Source: JAWKVD01 sp041398225 (GTDB lineage: Bacteria > Pseudomonadota > Alphaproteobacteria > Caulobacterales > Hyphomonadaceae). Taken from it: a DNA stretch of 64,000 nt. A program made the translations under genes and the position numbers. The DNA lies in assembly GCA_041398225.1 (NCBI GenBank), contig JAWKVD010000007.1, forward strand, positions 98,640-162,639, written 5' to 3'. Positions 9,084-17,570 of this stretch are shown piece by piece. Every line of letters starts with the position of its first letter. The first letter of the stretch is position 1. Below the pieces are notes generated by a model. The model was not told the DNA's origin and made no database searches. It saw only the letters and a list, made by a program, of their open reading frames with translations.

Positions 9084-9716
9084 ATGCGAATCTACGCCAC
9101 TCTGACGGCTATCGCGACGGCGGCGGCGCTTGGGGTGGCCGCGCCGGTCGCAGCGCACGCGCAGGATGCGATCATCGGCACGATCGAGGATTTTGGTTTC
9201 AACTTCTGCCCACGCGGATGGGCGCCAACGAACGGCGCTCTGCTCGACATCAGCAAGAACACGGCGTTGTTCAGTCTTCTGGGCACGCGCTATGGCGGCG
9301 ACGGGCGTAAGACATTCGCATTGCCCAACATCAGCCCCGCCAGAAGCAGCGCCCCGGCGTCCGCGCCGACCGGGGGTGAGGCGCGCATATACCAGGATTG
9401 CAACATGGGCGGCTGGAGCGTGCCGCTTGGTCTGGGCGAGTATCGTCAAGGCGACCTTCCGGCCCCGTATTCGGACAACAACGTCTCGGCGGTTACGGCC
9501 TCGCCCGGTTGGGAGGTGACGCTTCACGACGGTCCCAACCTGAACGGCGATTCTGTCACGATCACTGGAGAAGATCGCTGCCTCGTCGGTCGCAACTTCA
9601 ACGATCGAACGTCCAGCATCTCCGTTCGCAAATTGCCGCCGCAACCTGCTCTGGTCGGCGATGCGCCTGCCATCACCTGTATCGCCGTGCTGGGGATCTA
9701 TCCCGCCAGGAATTGA
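9084..9716 (+). CDS. Secreted tail-collar protein with inserted beta/gamma-crystallin-like domain
   Basis: 210 residues. A Sec signal peptide of about 26 residues (cleavage after AHA) precedes the mature protein. Residues about 30-85 match the phage tail collar / microcystin-dependent-protein domain: CPRGW, LLDISKNTALFSLLGTRYGGDG and TFALPN. Residues about 99-183 match two beta/gamma-crystallin Greek keys, with IYQDCNMGGW, a DNNVS and an NDRTSS calcium-clamp motif. The last residues, ITCIAVLGIYPARN, match the C-terminal end of the collar family, so the crystallin part appears to be inserted in the collar domain. The start ATG follows GGGGAG. It may be a surface or matrix calcium-binding protein; this is inference. 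Confidence 0.82.
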   Translation: MRIYATLTAIATAAALGVAAPVAAHAQDAIIGTIEDFGFNFCPRGWAPTNGALLDISKNTALFSLLGTRYGGDGRKTFALPNISPARSSAPASAPTGGEARIYQDCNMGGWSVPLGLGEYRQGDLPAPYSDNNVSAVTASPGWEVTLHDGPNLNGDSVTITGEDRCLVGRNFNDRTSSISVRKLPPQPALVGDAPAITCIAVLGIYPARN

Positions 9717-9828
9717 GAAGCGCTTCGGCCTGCCGCGCGCTTCCCGCCCAACGCCGAATTCAATTGACAGCGATCGTCGCCCCGACGAGATACGCCCGCC
9801 GGATCAACCATGAGCGGGAAGTGAGCGT

Positions 9829-10386
9829 ATGTCGAAGAAGCCGATCTTTGAACAATTGCTCGAAGGCGGGCTGTTCGCGTCACGCTGGCTGATGGCGCCT
9901 TTTTATGTCGGCCTTGTCGCCGCGCTGGGGGCCTTGATCTGCGTGTTCTTCCAGGAACTGGCGCACGAGATTCCCAATCTTTGGAACGGTCACGGCATGA
10001 GCGCCGAGGATGTGATCCTGCTGGCGCTGTCGCTGATCGATTTGTCGTTGGCCGGTAATCTGGTCCTGATCGTGATATTTTCCGGGTACGAGAATTTTGT
10101 CTCCAAGATGGATGTCGGCAATCCCGAAGACCGGCCGGACTGGATGGGCACAGTCGATTTTTCGGCGCTGAAGCTGAAGCTGATCGCTTCGATCGTTGCG
10201 ATCTCGGGCATCGCGCTGCTGAAGGCGTTTCTGCAGATCCCGGAATATCAGGAGATGTCGGACGCCGAAGAAAGCCGCTTGATGTGGCAGGTCGTCGTGC
10301 ACCTGACCTTTGTGCTGTCCGGCGTGCTGCTCGCCTTGATGGACTGGCTGACCGGGCATCAATCGGGACACGCAAAAGCGCACTGA
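9829..10386 (+). CDS. YqhA-family (UPF0114) inner-membrane protein
   Basis: 185-residue membrane protein of the UPF0114/YqhA family. Three to four hydrophobic helices are visible (about residues 18-42, 63-86, 105-125 and 147-166). The family signatures ASRWLMAPFYVGL, LSLIDLSLAGNLVLIVIFSGYENFVSK and PDWMGTVDFSALKLKL are clear. Length is normal. Function is not known for the family. A hairpin terminator lies downstream at 10415-10439. Confidence 0.93.
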   Translation: MSKKPIFEQLLEGGLFASRWLMAPFYVGLVAALGALICVFFQELAHEIPNLWNGHGMSAEDVILLALSLIDLSLAGNLVLIVIFSGYENFVSKMDVGNPEDRPDWMGTVDFSALKLKLIASIVAISGIALLKAFLQIPEYQEMSDAEESRLMWQVVVHLTFVLSGVLLALMDWLTGHQSGHAKAH

Positions 10387-10414
10387 GCACGCCATGCCGT
10401 GACCGCAAAAGGAA

Positions 10415-10439
10415 AGGCCCGGCGAATGACGCCGGGCCT
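10415..10439 (-). terminator. Hairpin terminator, best for minus-strand transcripts
   Basis: A perfect 10-bp stem, AGGCCCGGCG (10415-10424) with CGCCGGGCCT (10430-10439), has a 5-base loop. Read on the minus strand it is followed by a T-rich TTTCCTTTTG, so it fits termination of the GMC oxidoreductase transcript that ends at 10578. On the plus strand no T tract follows, but the hairpin may still act after the YqhA-type gene. Confidence 0.7.
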
Positions 10440-10577
10440 CAAGGGGGATTCTCGGGGGAGAGAATGATCCCTTGTCGCCTTGGGCTTGGGCGGCCCCGGG
10501 ACCGCACTAGGGCGGGTCCATGATTGTTTGCGGCGGGAATGCGGCGCGGGCTGCGTCCGGCCGCCGCAGCCTGTATC

Positions 10578-12257
10578 CTAGTGCGAAGAAATCGAATGAG
10601 TTCTGTCCGCGGCGTGGTCCGCGCTCACGCCGACGTTATTATGCGGCGTGCGGTCGCGGCGGCCTCCCTTGGCGAGTTCCGCGAGACGCTCGCTTAGGCG
10701 AAGCGAGAGCGCGACGATCGACAGCGTAGGGTTGGCCTGCCCGCCGGTTGGGAACGTGCAGGAGGAGGCGATCCAGAGATTGTCGACGCCATGCACGCGT
10801 CCGTCCGGTGCGACCACGCCGTCGGTTGGCCGCGAAGACATCACGGCGCCGCCAAGCTGGTGATATCCGTCGCGTGCGCTGGCTTTCACGGCGTCGAACC
10901 GGGATTCGGGCGGCACGCGCCAACCCAACTCGCCGGCGCCGGCCCGGCGCAGGTCTTCATCCAGCAGGTCGTGCATCTGCACGACAGAGCGGATGTCCTC
11001 GTCATGAAAGGAGAGGCGGATGCGAAGCTTGGGCATTCCCAGGCTGTCGAGGTTGCCCGACAGGCTGACCCGGTTGTCGGGATGCGGCGTTTGTTCGGCG
11101 TGATAGTCGAGACGATAGACGTTGGGGCTGACCGGCGTCGGACGGCGCGCGCGCGGATGGCGGCCCGTCACGCGGGAGAACGCGAGATAGTAGAATGAGG
11201 CTCCGAGCCCCGCCGCGGCCTGCAAGGGCGAGCGCATCACGTTCTGAACGTGCGGGCCTAGAGGTCCCTGGCCGGACGGCGCTCCGCGCGTCGAAATCTT
11301 GCGCATCAGTCGCCCGGCGAGATGGCGGGCCGACGCGACTGGCGCGGGGTGGTCGGGATCAGAGATGGTCGCGCTGTCGATCCAGAACGAGATGTTCGCA
11401 AGGCCGCTTTCGCGCACCGTCTCGTTTTCGGGTTGGAAGCGCCGTCTCGATTGCAGCTTCCCGGCCCTTTCATTGATGTGGAAGTGCCGGATGTCGTTCG
11501 GATGTGCGGGGCTGAAACGCGCGATCGATCCCGTGAGATGCCCCATATAGCCGCGTCCAAGGGGCCCGTTTGGGCCGCCGAACAGAGCAGGGTCACGTTG
11601 CTGCGCCATCAACAGCAGGCGCATCACGCCAAGGCCGCCGCAGGCCAAAACGGTGTGAGGCGGCGACAGCGTATGATCTTCTCCGCCATGGCGAACATGA
11701 ACGGTGGCGATGCGCTGGTCTTCGATTGTTAGTTGAGTGACGCGGGCTCCGGTTACGACCGTGGGCGCATCCGCCGACAGGAGCCGGCCAGCCCAGCGCT
11801 TCGCCATATTCAGTTGCGGGCCCCAGCACTCTTGATTGCGGACGTGGAAACGCGACATGCGCGCAAGCGCGCCCTCCGGGGGCTGGTTGTCCAGCACTTC
11901 GCTGCCCAGAAACGTCGCCGCCTTGAGGGTCCAGTCGCGCATTTCCCCGGCCGAGACAGGCCAGGTGTCGAAGTCGACAGGATCGAGCGGCACGCAGCGT
12001 CCGCCCCACCAATGGCCGCCGCCGCCAAACGCCGATGCGGCGGTTATGTCGGTCGGGTCGTGCGAGTCGGGGGTTTCGATATCGGCCGCGAGAATGTCCG
12101 GGGAACCGGGGACCGGGCGCAGGCCGCCCGCTTCCAGAACCAGCACGCGGAGGCCGCGCTCCTGGCAGCGCAACGCGCAGGCAAGCCCGGCGGGGCCCGA
12201 TCCGACAACGCACACGTCGTATTCGCCCTCTAGGGCGGTCGAACTGTTCGCGAGCAT
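10578..12257 (-). CDS. GMC family FAD-dependent oxidoreductase
   Basis: 559-residue flavoprotein. The N-terminal Rossmann motif is DVCVVGSGPAGLACA, followed by an FAD ribose-binding EAGG. A GGGGHWWGGRCVPLD segment typical of GMC sugar and alcohol dehydrogenases comes next. Near the C terminus are the active-site YHQLGG histidine and an NPTLSIVALSLRLSE motif. The start at 12257 leaves 12 residues before the FAD motif; in-frame starts at 12323 and 12380 would add non-conserved residues. No twin-arginine or Sec signal is seen, so it may be cytoplasmic or exported with a partner. No small subunit or cytochrome gene lies beside it. The substrate is unknown, perhaps a sugar or polyol. Confidence 0.85.
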   Translation of the reverse strand: MLANSSTALEGEYDVCVVGSGPAGLACALRCQERGLRVLVLEAGGLRPVPGSPDILAADIETPDSHDPTDITAASAFGGGGHWWGGRCVPLDPVDFDTWPVSAGEMRDWTLKAATFLGSEVLDNQPPEGALARMSRFHVRNQECWGPQLNMAKRWAGRLLSADAPTVVTGARVTQLTIEDQRIATVHVRHGGEDHTLSPPHTVLACGGLGVMRLLLMAQQRDPALFGGPNGPLGRGYMGHLTGSIARFSPAHPNDIRHFHINERAGKLQSRRRFQPENETVRESGLANISFWIDSATISDPDHPAPVASARHLAGRLMRKISTRGAPSGQGPLGPHVQNVMRSPLQAAAGLGASFYYLAFSRVTGRHPRARRPTPVSPNVYRLDYHAEQTPHPDNRVSLSGNLDSLGMPKLRIRLSFHDEDIRSVVQMHDLLDEDLRRAGAGELGWRVPPESRFDAVKASARDGYHQLGGAVMSSRPTDGVVAPDGRVHGVDNLWIASSCTFPTGGQANPTLSIVALSLRLSERLAELAKGGRRDRTPHNNVGVSADHAADRTHSISSH

Positions 12258-12413
12258 AGCTAACCCCACCCACCGGCCGCCCCAAGCCTGCTGTTCGTTG
12301 TGAGCGACCAATGTCAGAGACATTAACCTTGGGGAGACCGGATTGCGACTCCCCATCCCTTTCAAGCGAACGCCCCACAACCGCTGAGCGAACGAAAACG
12401 CCGTTTCCCGAGG

Positions 12414-13193
12414 TCAGTCCGCGAACGACGCGACGAAGGGGACGTGATCGGAGGGTTTTTCCAGTGCGCGCGCCTGGCGATATATCATGACGCCCTCGAG
12501 GCGATCCGCAGCCTGGGAGCTGCACAGCATGTGATCGATCCGGATGCCATGGTCCTTCTGCCATGCCCCGGCCTGATAGTCCCAGAAGGTGTACTGCTGA
12601 ACGCGGGCGTCGCACGCCATGAACGCTTCGGTGAGGCCCAGATTGAGCAGGGTGCGGAACTTCGCCTGCGTGTCCGGATGGCCAAGCGCGTCGTCTTTCC
12701 AGACGTCATAGTTCCAACAGTCTTCTGGTCGCGGAATGCAGTTATAGTCGCCGGCGATCACGAGCGGTTCTTCCTGCACGAGCAGTTTTCTGGCGCGGTC
12801 GGCCAGTCGATCCATCCAGCGCAGCTTGTAGTCGAACTTCTCGCCAGGGCGCGGATTGCCGTTGGGCAGGTAGATCGATGCGACCCGGATCGGGCGCGGG
12901 GATTCGATCAGGGCCTCAAGATAGCGGGATTGCTCGTCTTCCGCTTCTCCGTCGAGATGGCGGTGTTCGTCCGAGATCGGAAACCGGGAGAGGATGGCGA
13001 CGCCGTTATAGGTCTTCTGCCCGAAAACGGCGCAGTTATAGCCGGCTTCCTCCAGCGCTTCGCGCGGGAACTTTTCGTCCACGCACTTGAGCTCCTGCAG
13101 GCACCAGACATCGGCATCAACAGCCTTCAACACATCGAGAACGGTCGGCAGCCGGGCGTTGATCGAATTGACGTTCCATGTAGCGATCTTCAT
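12414..13193 (-). CDS. xth: Exodeoxyribonuclease III (AP endonuclease)
   Basis: 259-residue EEP-superfamily nuclease that cuts DNA at abasic sites and degrades 3' ends in base-excision repair. MKIATWNVNSINAR starts the fold; the metal ligand Glu is in LQELK, GDYN carries the catalytic Asp/Asn, and SDHVPFVA contains the C-terminal Asp-His. Length matches XthA. The start at 13193 has AAGGTG upstream. Divergently transcribed from the lipoprotein gene at 13236 with only 42 bases between the starts. It ends about 150 bases upstream of the GMC oxidoreductase start on the same strand. Confidence 0.95.
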   Translation of the reverse strand: MKIATWNVNSINARLPTVLDVLKAVDADVWCLQELKCVDEKFPREALEEAGYNCAVFGQKTYNGVAILSRFPISDEHRHLDGEAEDEQSRYLEALIESPRPIRVASIYLPNGNPRPGEKFDYKLRWMDRLADRARKLLVQEEPLVIAGDYNCIPRPEDCWNYDVWKDDALGHPDTQAKFRTLLNLGLTEAFMACDARVQQYTFWDYQAGAWQKDHGIRIDHMLCSSQAADRLEGVMIYRQARALEKPSDHVPFVASFAD

Positions 13194-13235
13194 GCTCACC
13201 TTGTCGCAGAGGCGGACGCGAAACGGAAGCGCTTG

Positions 13236-13631
13236 ATGGAGACCGATATTCCCTTGAAAGCGAAACCGGGCGTTTCTCTCCTCGTGGTGAGCTTGGCCGT
13301 ATCGGGGCTTGTTGCGGGGTGCGCGCGGGCGGGCGACGCCCCGGCCGCTGAAATCGCGACAGCGGTCAAGGCGCCGACGGTCATCACGGTGATGGTAGAG
13401 CCTGGCGGCCGAATCCTGTGGGAGGGCGAAGAGCTGAAGCCTCACGAACTTCAGAAACGCGCGGAGGCGGCTGCGCTGGGCCTACCCCAACCGGAAGTGC
13501 GCATTGTCGGCGGAACGCCTTACGCTTGGGGCTCGCGTCGCCGGATCGAAACATGCGCCCGTATGCTGAGGCTGATGTATCGCAGCGGCTTCACCGAGGT
13601 CGGCGTCACAAGCGAAAGCCTGCCGACCTAG
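13236..13631 (+). CDS. Small lipoprotein with ExbD/TolR periplasmic-like domain
   Basis: 131-residue predicted lipoprotein; a slightly long signal peptide ends LVAGC with Cys29. The mature part, from VITVMVEPGGRILWEGEEL to the C-terminal GFTEVGVTSES, resembles the periplasmic domain of ExbD/TolR (pattern: I-x-V-x-V-x-x-x-G-x-I, then helix, PEVRI, then G-F-x-x-V-G). ExbD normally has an N-terminal transmembrane helix with an essential Asp; here a lipid anchor replaces it. The start has GGAAG 7 bases upstream. No exbB neighbour is present. Similarity is inferred from pattern only. Confidence 0.65.
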   Translation: METDIPLKAKPGVSLLVVSLAVSGLVAGCARAGDAPAAEIATAVKAPTVITVMVEPGGRILWEGEELKPHELQKRAEAAALGLPQPEVRIVGGTPYAWGSRRRIETCARMLRLMYRSGFTEVGVTSESLPT

Positions 13632-13709
13632 GCGTTGCGCCCCCCCGGAGTCGCTTTTCGCCCATCCTTGAGAACGGCAAGCCGCCGTCCCAACGCTTGT
13701 GTGTCTTCC

Positions 13710-14393
13710 CTAGAGGCCGCGAAACTCGACCACTTCCGAAAGCGGCGCGCGTTCGGCGTAAAGCTCGTTCACGGGAGCTTCGGGATCAGGTTTGCCCAAT
13801 GAAATACCCGCATAGACCATGAGCGTCGGCGGAAGCTGAAAATGCGCGTGAAGTTCGTTGCGCAAGCGCGCCCAGCATTCCTGCATACAGGTGCCCCAGC
13901 CGCGCTCTTCGGCCAGAAGGGCGATGGTCTGCATGTACATGCCCATATGCGCCCATTGTCCGTGACCCATTGCGCGGTCGATGATCAGAAACAGGCCGAC
14001 TGGCGCTCCGAAGAACCGGTAATTGTTGCTGAACCACGCAAGGCGCCCAGCCCGATCTTCGCGCGGAATGCCGAGCGTATCGTACATCATTTCGCCGACG
14101 CGTTTGCGTCGTTGATTGTAGACCGGATCGACCGCCTTGAAATCGGGATAAACGGGACGATCGGTTTCCCAGGGCTTCGACGGATCCACCGCGCCAAGCG
14201 TGTTCGCGGCGAACCGGATCACCGCGTCCTTTTCATCCCCGGCGACGACGATCACTTTCCAGGGCTGAAGGTTACCTCCCGAAGGCGCCCGCTGAGCCGT
14301 CTGCAGCAGGTCTTCCAGGTCCGCGCGCGGGATCGGATCGGGAAGAAACGCCCGTGTTGAGATGCGGTTCGCGACGGCGTCGGTAACGTTCAA
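13710..14393 (-). CDS. Nitroreductase family protein
   Basis: 227-residue FMN-dependent oxidoreductase. The N-terminal RISTRAFLPDPIP and QRAPSGGNLQPW segments bind FMN phosphate and ring, and a GWGTCMQECWA segment is in the usual place. The start is TTG at 14393, supported by a strong GGGAGGA site 5 bases upstream; no ATG is near. Single gene, convergent with the ExbD-like lipoprotein gene (78-base gap). It likely reduces nitroaromatics or quinone-like compounds with NAD(P)H; the natural substrate is unknown. Confidence 0.9.
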   Translation of the reverse strand: MNVTDAVANRISTRAFLPDPIPRADLEDLLQTAQRAPSGGNLQPWKVIVVAGDEKDAVIRFAANTLGAVDPSKPWETDRPVYPDFKAVDPVYNQRRKRVGEMMYDTLGIPREDRAGRLAWFSNNYRFFGAPVGLFLIIDRAMGHGQWAHMGMYMQTIALLAEERGWGTCMQECWARLRNELHAHFQLPPTLMVYAGISLGKPDPEAPVNELYAERAPLSEVVEFRGL

Positions 14394-14578
14394 TAAATCC
14401 TCCCGGTCGGCTGTTCAGCCTAGGGTGTGTCGGCGGCGGATGTAAGTCGTTCCGGCGCGGAATGACCCGTGATCGCGCCGGGTCATCCAGCATGAACATT
14501 TTGTTCTTTGACGCACCGGTCGAAGCGGTCTCACCATCCCGCGCACTAGAACCAGAATCCAGTAAAGAGGGAGTCGGC

Positions 14579-14725
14579 ATGGTCCCCGCCGTACTTGCCA
14601 GCGTGCTGATCGCCGGCGTTGTGGTCTTCGGGTTCATCCAGTTGTTGCGGCGGCGAAGCGTGGACTTGCCCGACTATCCGGAACTGCCGGCCCCAGCTTC
14701 ATCCGTGGTCGACGATCAGCGCTAG
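14579..14725 (+). CDS. Possible small single-pass membrane protein
   Basis: 48-residue frame with one hydrophobic helix (residues 2-22, VPAVLASVLIAGVVVFGFIQ), a positive LLRRRS stop-transfer and an acidic, proline-rich tail. AGAGGGAG lies 6 bases before the ATG, which is the main support. The same frame is open further upstream (starts at 14462 and 14492), which would give 87 or 77 residues but with poorer start context. No family recognised. It lies in a divergent gap after the nitroreductase start and 104 bases before the next lipoprotein. Confidence 0.45.
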   Translation: MVPAVLASVLIAGVVVFGFIQLLRRRSVDLPDYPELPAPASSVVDDQR

Positions 14726-14829
14726 ATCCGCTGAACGGACAGCGCCTGCGCCCGGCGCAAGTCGCGTCCGGGGCGTTCAGTCTCATGTCCGTTGCCTGAC
14801 GTTCAGGTTGACGCGCGCATCTTGGCGTC

Positions 14830-15876
14830 ATGAGGAAACGCATCATTATCGCGGTTGCGCTGCCGGCCGCCGCTCTCGCTCTCTCGGCGTGTGAGACCTA
14901 CGACAATTACGGGTACGGTTATGGGTATGGCGGCTACGCCGGCGGTTACTCCGGAACCGTCTACAACGAGCCGTACTATGACTATGGCCCGAGCTACACG
15001 GCGAGCCTCATCTTCCACGACAGCTATTATGACAACTACTACGGTCCGATCGTCGGGGGATATTGGGGCGTAGACGGGCTGTTCTACTATCAAACGCGGA
15101 TCGGCGCCGCATACATCGTCGACTATGGTCGCCACTTCCGCCGCCAGCCCTGGCGCGGAGCAAGCTATATCCGGGTCCCGGATCGCAGGCGCCATGACGG
15201 CCGCAACGACCACAATCGGCGCGATACGCCGACCTTGTGGTCCAATCGCACCAACAACAACGATCGTCGCGACAGAAACGGCGATCGCGACAGAAATCAC
15301 CGAACGACAGGTGATGGGCGCTTCGACCACGGTGGGGACCGGGGCAACGCACGCGGCGGCGGCGGTTCGCGAGGGGACGAAAACCGTCCGCCCGTGAGCC
15401 GCCGCCCCGTGAACGGCGGCAATGACGGCCGCACCCGAGACGCCGAGCCCCGCAGGGATTGGGGCGGCACGCCCCGCACCCCCGGAAACGGTTCTGGCGT
15501 GAATGTCCGTCAGCCTCAACCGCGCACCGGCCAGCCGACGGGGCGGGTCCAGAATGGCGGTCCGCAGACCCGCGACCGTCGCCAGCCCGATACGCCGACA
15601 TTGTGGAGCAGGGACAATAATCGCCGCAACGAAGCCCGCACCGCCCCCTCGGGCGCAGCTTCCGGCGGCGGTGCGCCCGCGGTGAACAGGGGACCGCAGC
15701 CGCGCGTGCAGACGCGAACCCCGCAGCCCTCGGACCGGCCGCAGGTGCAGTCGCCGCCGCAACAGCCCCGCTCGCAGCCTGCATCAGGCAGCAATCACGT
15801 CCGGCGCAACGGCGGAGGAGACGGGGGCGGAAACAGGCGTAGCCATGGGTATGGCCGCGGACCGGATAAAGACTGA
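14830..15876 (+). CDS. Tyr/Gly-rich lipoprotein with long Arg/Asn/Pro-rich disordered tail
   Basis: 348-residue predicted lipoprotein with LSAC at Cys21. Residues about 22-95 are rich in Tyr and Gly (YGYGYGYGGYAGG) and contain a small folded-looking segment with YYGPIVGGYWGVDGLFYYQT. From about residue 115 to the end it is low-complexity: N, R, D, G, P and Q dominate. A DTPTLWS heptad occurs twice (bases about 15221-15241 and 15589-15609), each followed by an R/N-rich stretch, suggesting an internal repeat. The very high Arg content makes the tail strongly basic, which fits binding to a polyanion such as LPS or DNA; this is inference. No family recognised. Confidence 0.75.
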   Translation: MRKRIIIAVALPAAALALSACETYDNYGYGYGYGGYAGGYSGTVYNEPYYDYGPSYTASLIFHDSYYDNYYGPIVGGYWGVDGLFYYQTRIGAAYIVDYGRHFRRQPWRGASYIRVPDRRRHDGRNDHNRRDTPTLWSNRTNNNDRRDRNGDRDRNHRTTGDGRFDHGGDRGNARGGGGSRGDENRPPVSRRPVNGGNDGRTRDAEPRRDWGGTPRTPGNGSGVNVRQPQPRTGQPTGRVQNGGPQTRDRRQPDTPTLWSRDNNRRNEARTAPSGAASGGGAPAVNRGPQPRVQTRTPQPSDRPQVQSPPQQPRSQPASGSNHVRRNGGGDGGGNRRSHGYGRGPDKD

Positions 15877-15918
15877 TCGGCTAAAAGCGCTGCTCCGGAA
15901 CGCAAGAACGGCGAATCG

Positions 15919-16272
15919 TCAGACCGAAAAGCTGGTCCCGCAGCCGCATCCGGCGGTGGCGTTCGGGTTGTGCACCTTGAACGAGGCGCCGATCAGTTCG
16001 TCGACATAGTCGATCTCGGAACCTTCCAGGAAGGGCAGGCTGGCCTCGTCTATGACGGCCCTGGCGCCGTCTCGCTCAATCACCAGATCGTCGTCGTTGA
16101 TCTCGTGCGCGAAGCCGAAACGGTAGGAAAAACCGGAGCATCCGCCGCCGATCACCTCCAGCCGCAGCATGGCGCCGGGCGGTTCTGAGGCCACGATCTT
16201 CGCAATGCGCTTCGCCGCTGAGGCGGAAAGCCTCACCGGGGCGGCGTCTGCGGTGATAGGAGCGTCTGTCAT
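15919..16272 (-). CDS. erpA: Iron-sulphur cluster insertion protein (ErpA/HesB/IscA family)
   Basis: 117-residue A-type Fe-S carrier. The three conserved cysteines are present: GGGCSGF and the C-terminal GCGCGTSFS. The start at 16272 (MTDAPIT) gives a normal length; an upstream in-frame start at 16356 adds 28 unconserved residues that overlap the dgt promoter space. Divergent from dgt, an arrangement seen in many alphaproteobacteria. It delivers clusters to apo-enzymes in the cytoplasm. Confidence 0.93.
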   Translation of the reverse strand: MTDAPITADAAPVRLSASAAKRIAKIVASEPPGAMLRLEVIGGGCSGFSYRFGFAHEINDDDLVIERDGARAVIDEASLPFLEGSEIDYVDELIGASFKVHNPNATAGCGCGTSFSV

Positions 16273-16370
16273 CGTTGTGCTCAGCGTGTTCGGTGTTTCC
16301 TGAAAATCAGTTAGTAATCCAGATAGGATGAGAAGGCGGCGAACAGAAGACCGCATCCGAAAGGCTATTG

Positions 16371-17570
16371 ATGGCCAAGAGATACTCCCCCCCGCAGCGC
16401 GCGCCCTACGCCACGGATCCGATGGGGTCGAGGGGCAGGCTGCACCCAGAACCGACGAGCGCCACCCGCACCGCTTTCCAGCGCGACCACGACCGCATCA
16501 TTCATGCCGACGCGTTCCGTCGCCTGAAACAGAAGACGCAGGTCTTCGTCGCTCACGAGGGCGACCACTACCGGACTCGGTTGACCCATTCGCTGGAAGT
16601 CGCGCAGATCGCGCGCTCCGTGTCGCGGGTCCTTGGGCTGGACGAGGATTTGGCCGAAGCGCTGGCGCTGGCCCACGATATTGGCCATCCGCCTTTCGGG
16701 CACGCCGGAGAGACCGCCTTGAACGAGGTGATGAAGCCGTGGGGCGGGTTTGATCACAACGCCCAGACGCTGCGCGTGCTCACCAAGCTCGAGCGAAAAT
16801 ATCCGACCTTTGACGGTCTCAATCTGACCTGGGAGACGCTGGAGGGCGTCATCAAGCATAACGGCCCGCTGATCGGCGAGCATATGAGGATCGAGGAGTT
16901 GCCGGCGGCGTTTCTCGAGTATGAGGCGCTGCAGTCGCTCGAGCTGCATACGTTCGCGGGTCCGGAGGCGCAGATCGCGGCCTTGGCCGACGACATCGCT
17001 TACAACAACCACGATATCGACGACGGGCTGAAGGCCGGCCTGTTCACCGTCGACGACCTCTGCGACGCTGCGCCGCTCGCGGGCGATGTTTTCCGGCAGG
17101 TGCGCGGGGAATATCCCGATATTGAACCGGGCCGTGTGATCTCGGAGGCGGTGCGCCGGCTGATCGGTCTGTGGGTGAACGACCTGATCGAAGAATTCCG
17201 CGCCCGCGCCAAACACGAAAAACCCGAGACGGCGGACGACGTGCGCGCGCTGAAACGCCCGCTGGCTGCGTTTTCGGCCGAAATCGAGGAGAAGCAGCAG
17301 CCACTGCGCCAGTTCCTGTTCACCCGCATGTATCGGCACTACCGGGTGAACCGGATGATGAGCCAGGCGCGTCGCATCGTCCGCGAACTGGTGGAGTTGT
17401 TCGTCGCTGAACCTGAGACGCTGCCGCCGCCCTGGCAGGAGCGGGCGGCTGCGACCGGAAGCGACATGAACCGCCGCGCCCGCCTCGTATGCGATTATGT
17501 TGCGGGAATGACCGACACCTACGCCATCGACGAGCATCGCAGACTGTTCAATCTTGAACGCTGGATCTGA
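16371..17570 (+). CDS. dgt: Deoxyguanosinetriphosphate triphosphohydrolase-like protein
   Basis: 399-residue HD-domain enzyme that hydrolyses dNTPs to nucleoside and triphosphate. The metal-binding motifs are in order: RLTHSLEVAQIARS (His), AHDIGHPPFGHAGE (His-Asp) and a later ALADDIAYNNHDIDDG (Asp). This is the type-2 dGTPase-like subfamily common in alphaproteobacteria. The start ATG at 16371 has AAAGG about 7 bases upstream. In most relatives argS follows; here a SPOR-domain gene follows after about 110 bases. Confidence 0.94.
   Translation: MAKRYSPPQRAPYATDPMGSRGRLHPEPTSATRTAFQRDHDRIIHADAFRRLKQKTQVFVAHEGDHYRTRLTHSLEVAQIARSVSRVLGLDEDLAEALALAHDIGHPPFGHAGETALNEVMKPWGGFDHNAQTLRVLTKLERKYPTFDGLNLTWETLEGVIKHNGPLIGEHMRIEELPAAFLEYEALQSLELHTFAGPEAQIAALADDIAYNNHDIDDGLKAGLFTVDDLCDAAPLAGDVFRQVRGEYPDIEPGRVISEAVRRLIGLWVNDLIEEFRARAKHEKPETADDVRALKRPLAAFSAEIEEKQQPLRQFLFTRMYRHYRVNRMMSQARRIVRELVELFVAEPETLPPPWQERAAATGSDMNRRARLVCDYVAGMTDTYAIDEHRRLFNLERWI

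Noticed and set aside
7863..9644. Minus-strand 593-codon frame opposite the DUF3137 and collar/crystallin genes
   Set aside because: Covers two well-supported plus-strand genes; Arg/His-rich shadow composition.
12444..13235. Plus-strand open frame across xth
   Set aside because: The upstream part lies opposite xth and has no family; only the part from 13236 has a signal peptide and a ribosome-binding site.
14880..15876. Low-complexity part of the Tyr/Gly-Arg lipoprotein as a nucleotide tandem repeat or CRISPR
   Set aside because: The repeats are irregular at the DNA level; only the DTPTLWS heptad recurs, so it is a protein-level bias, not an array.
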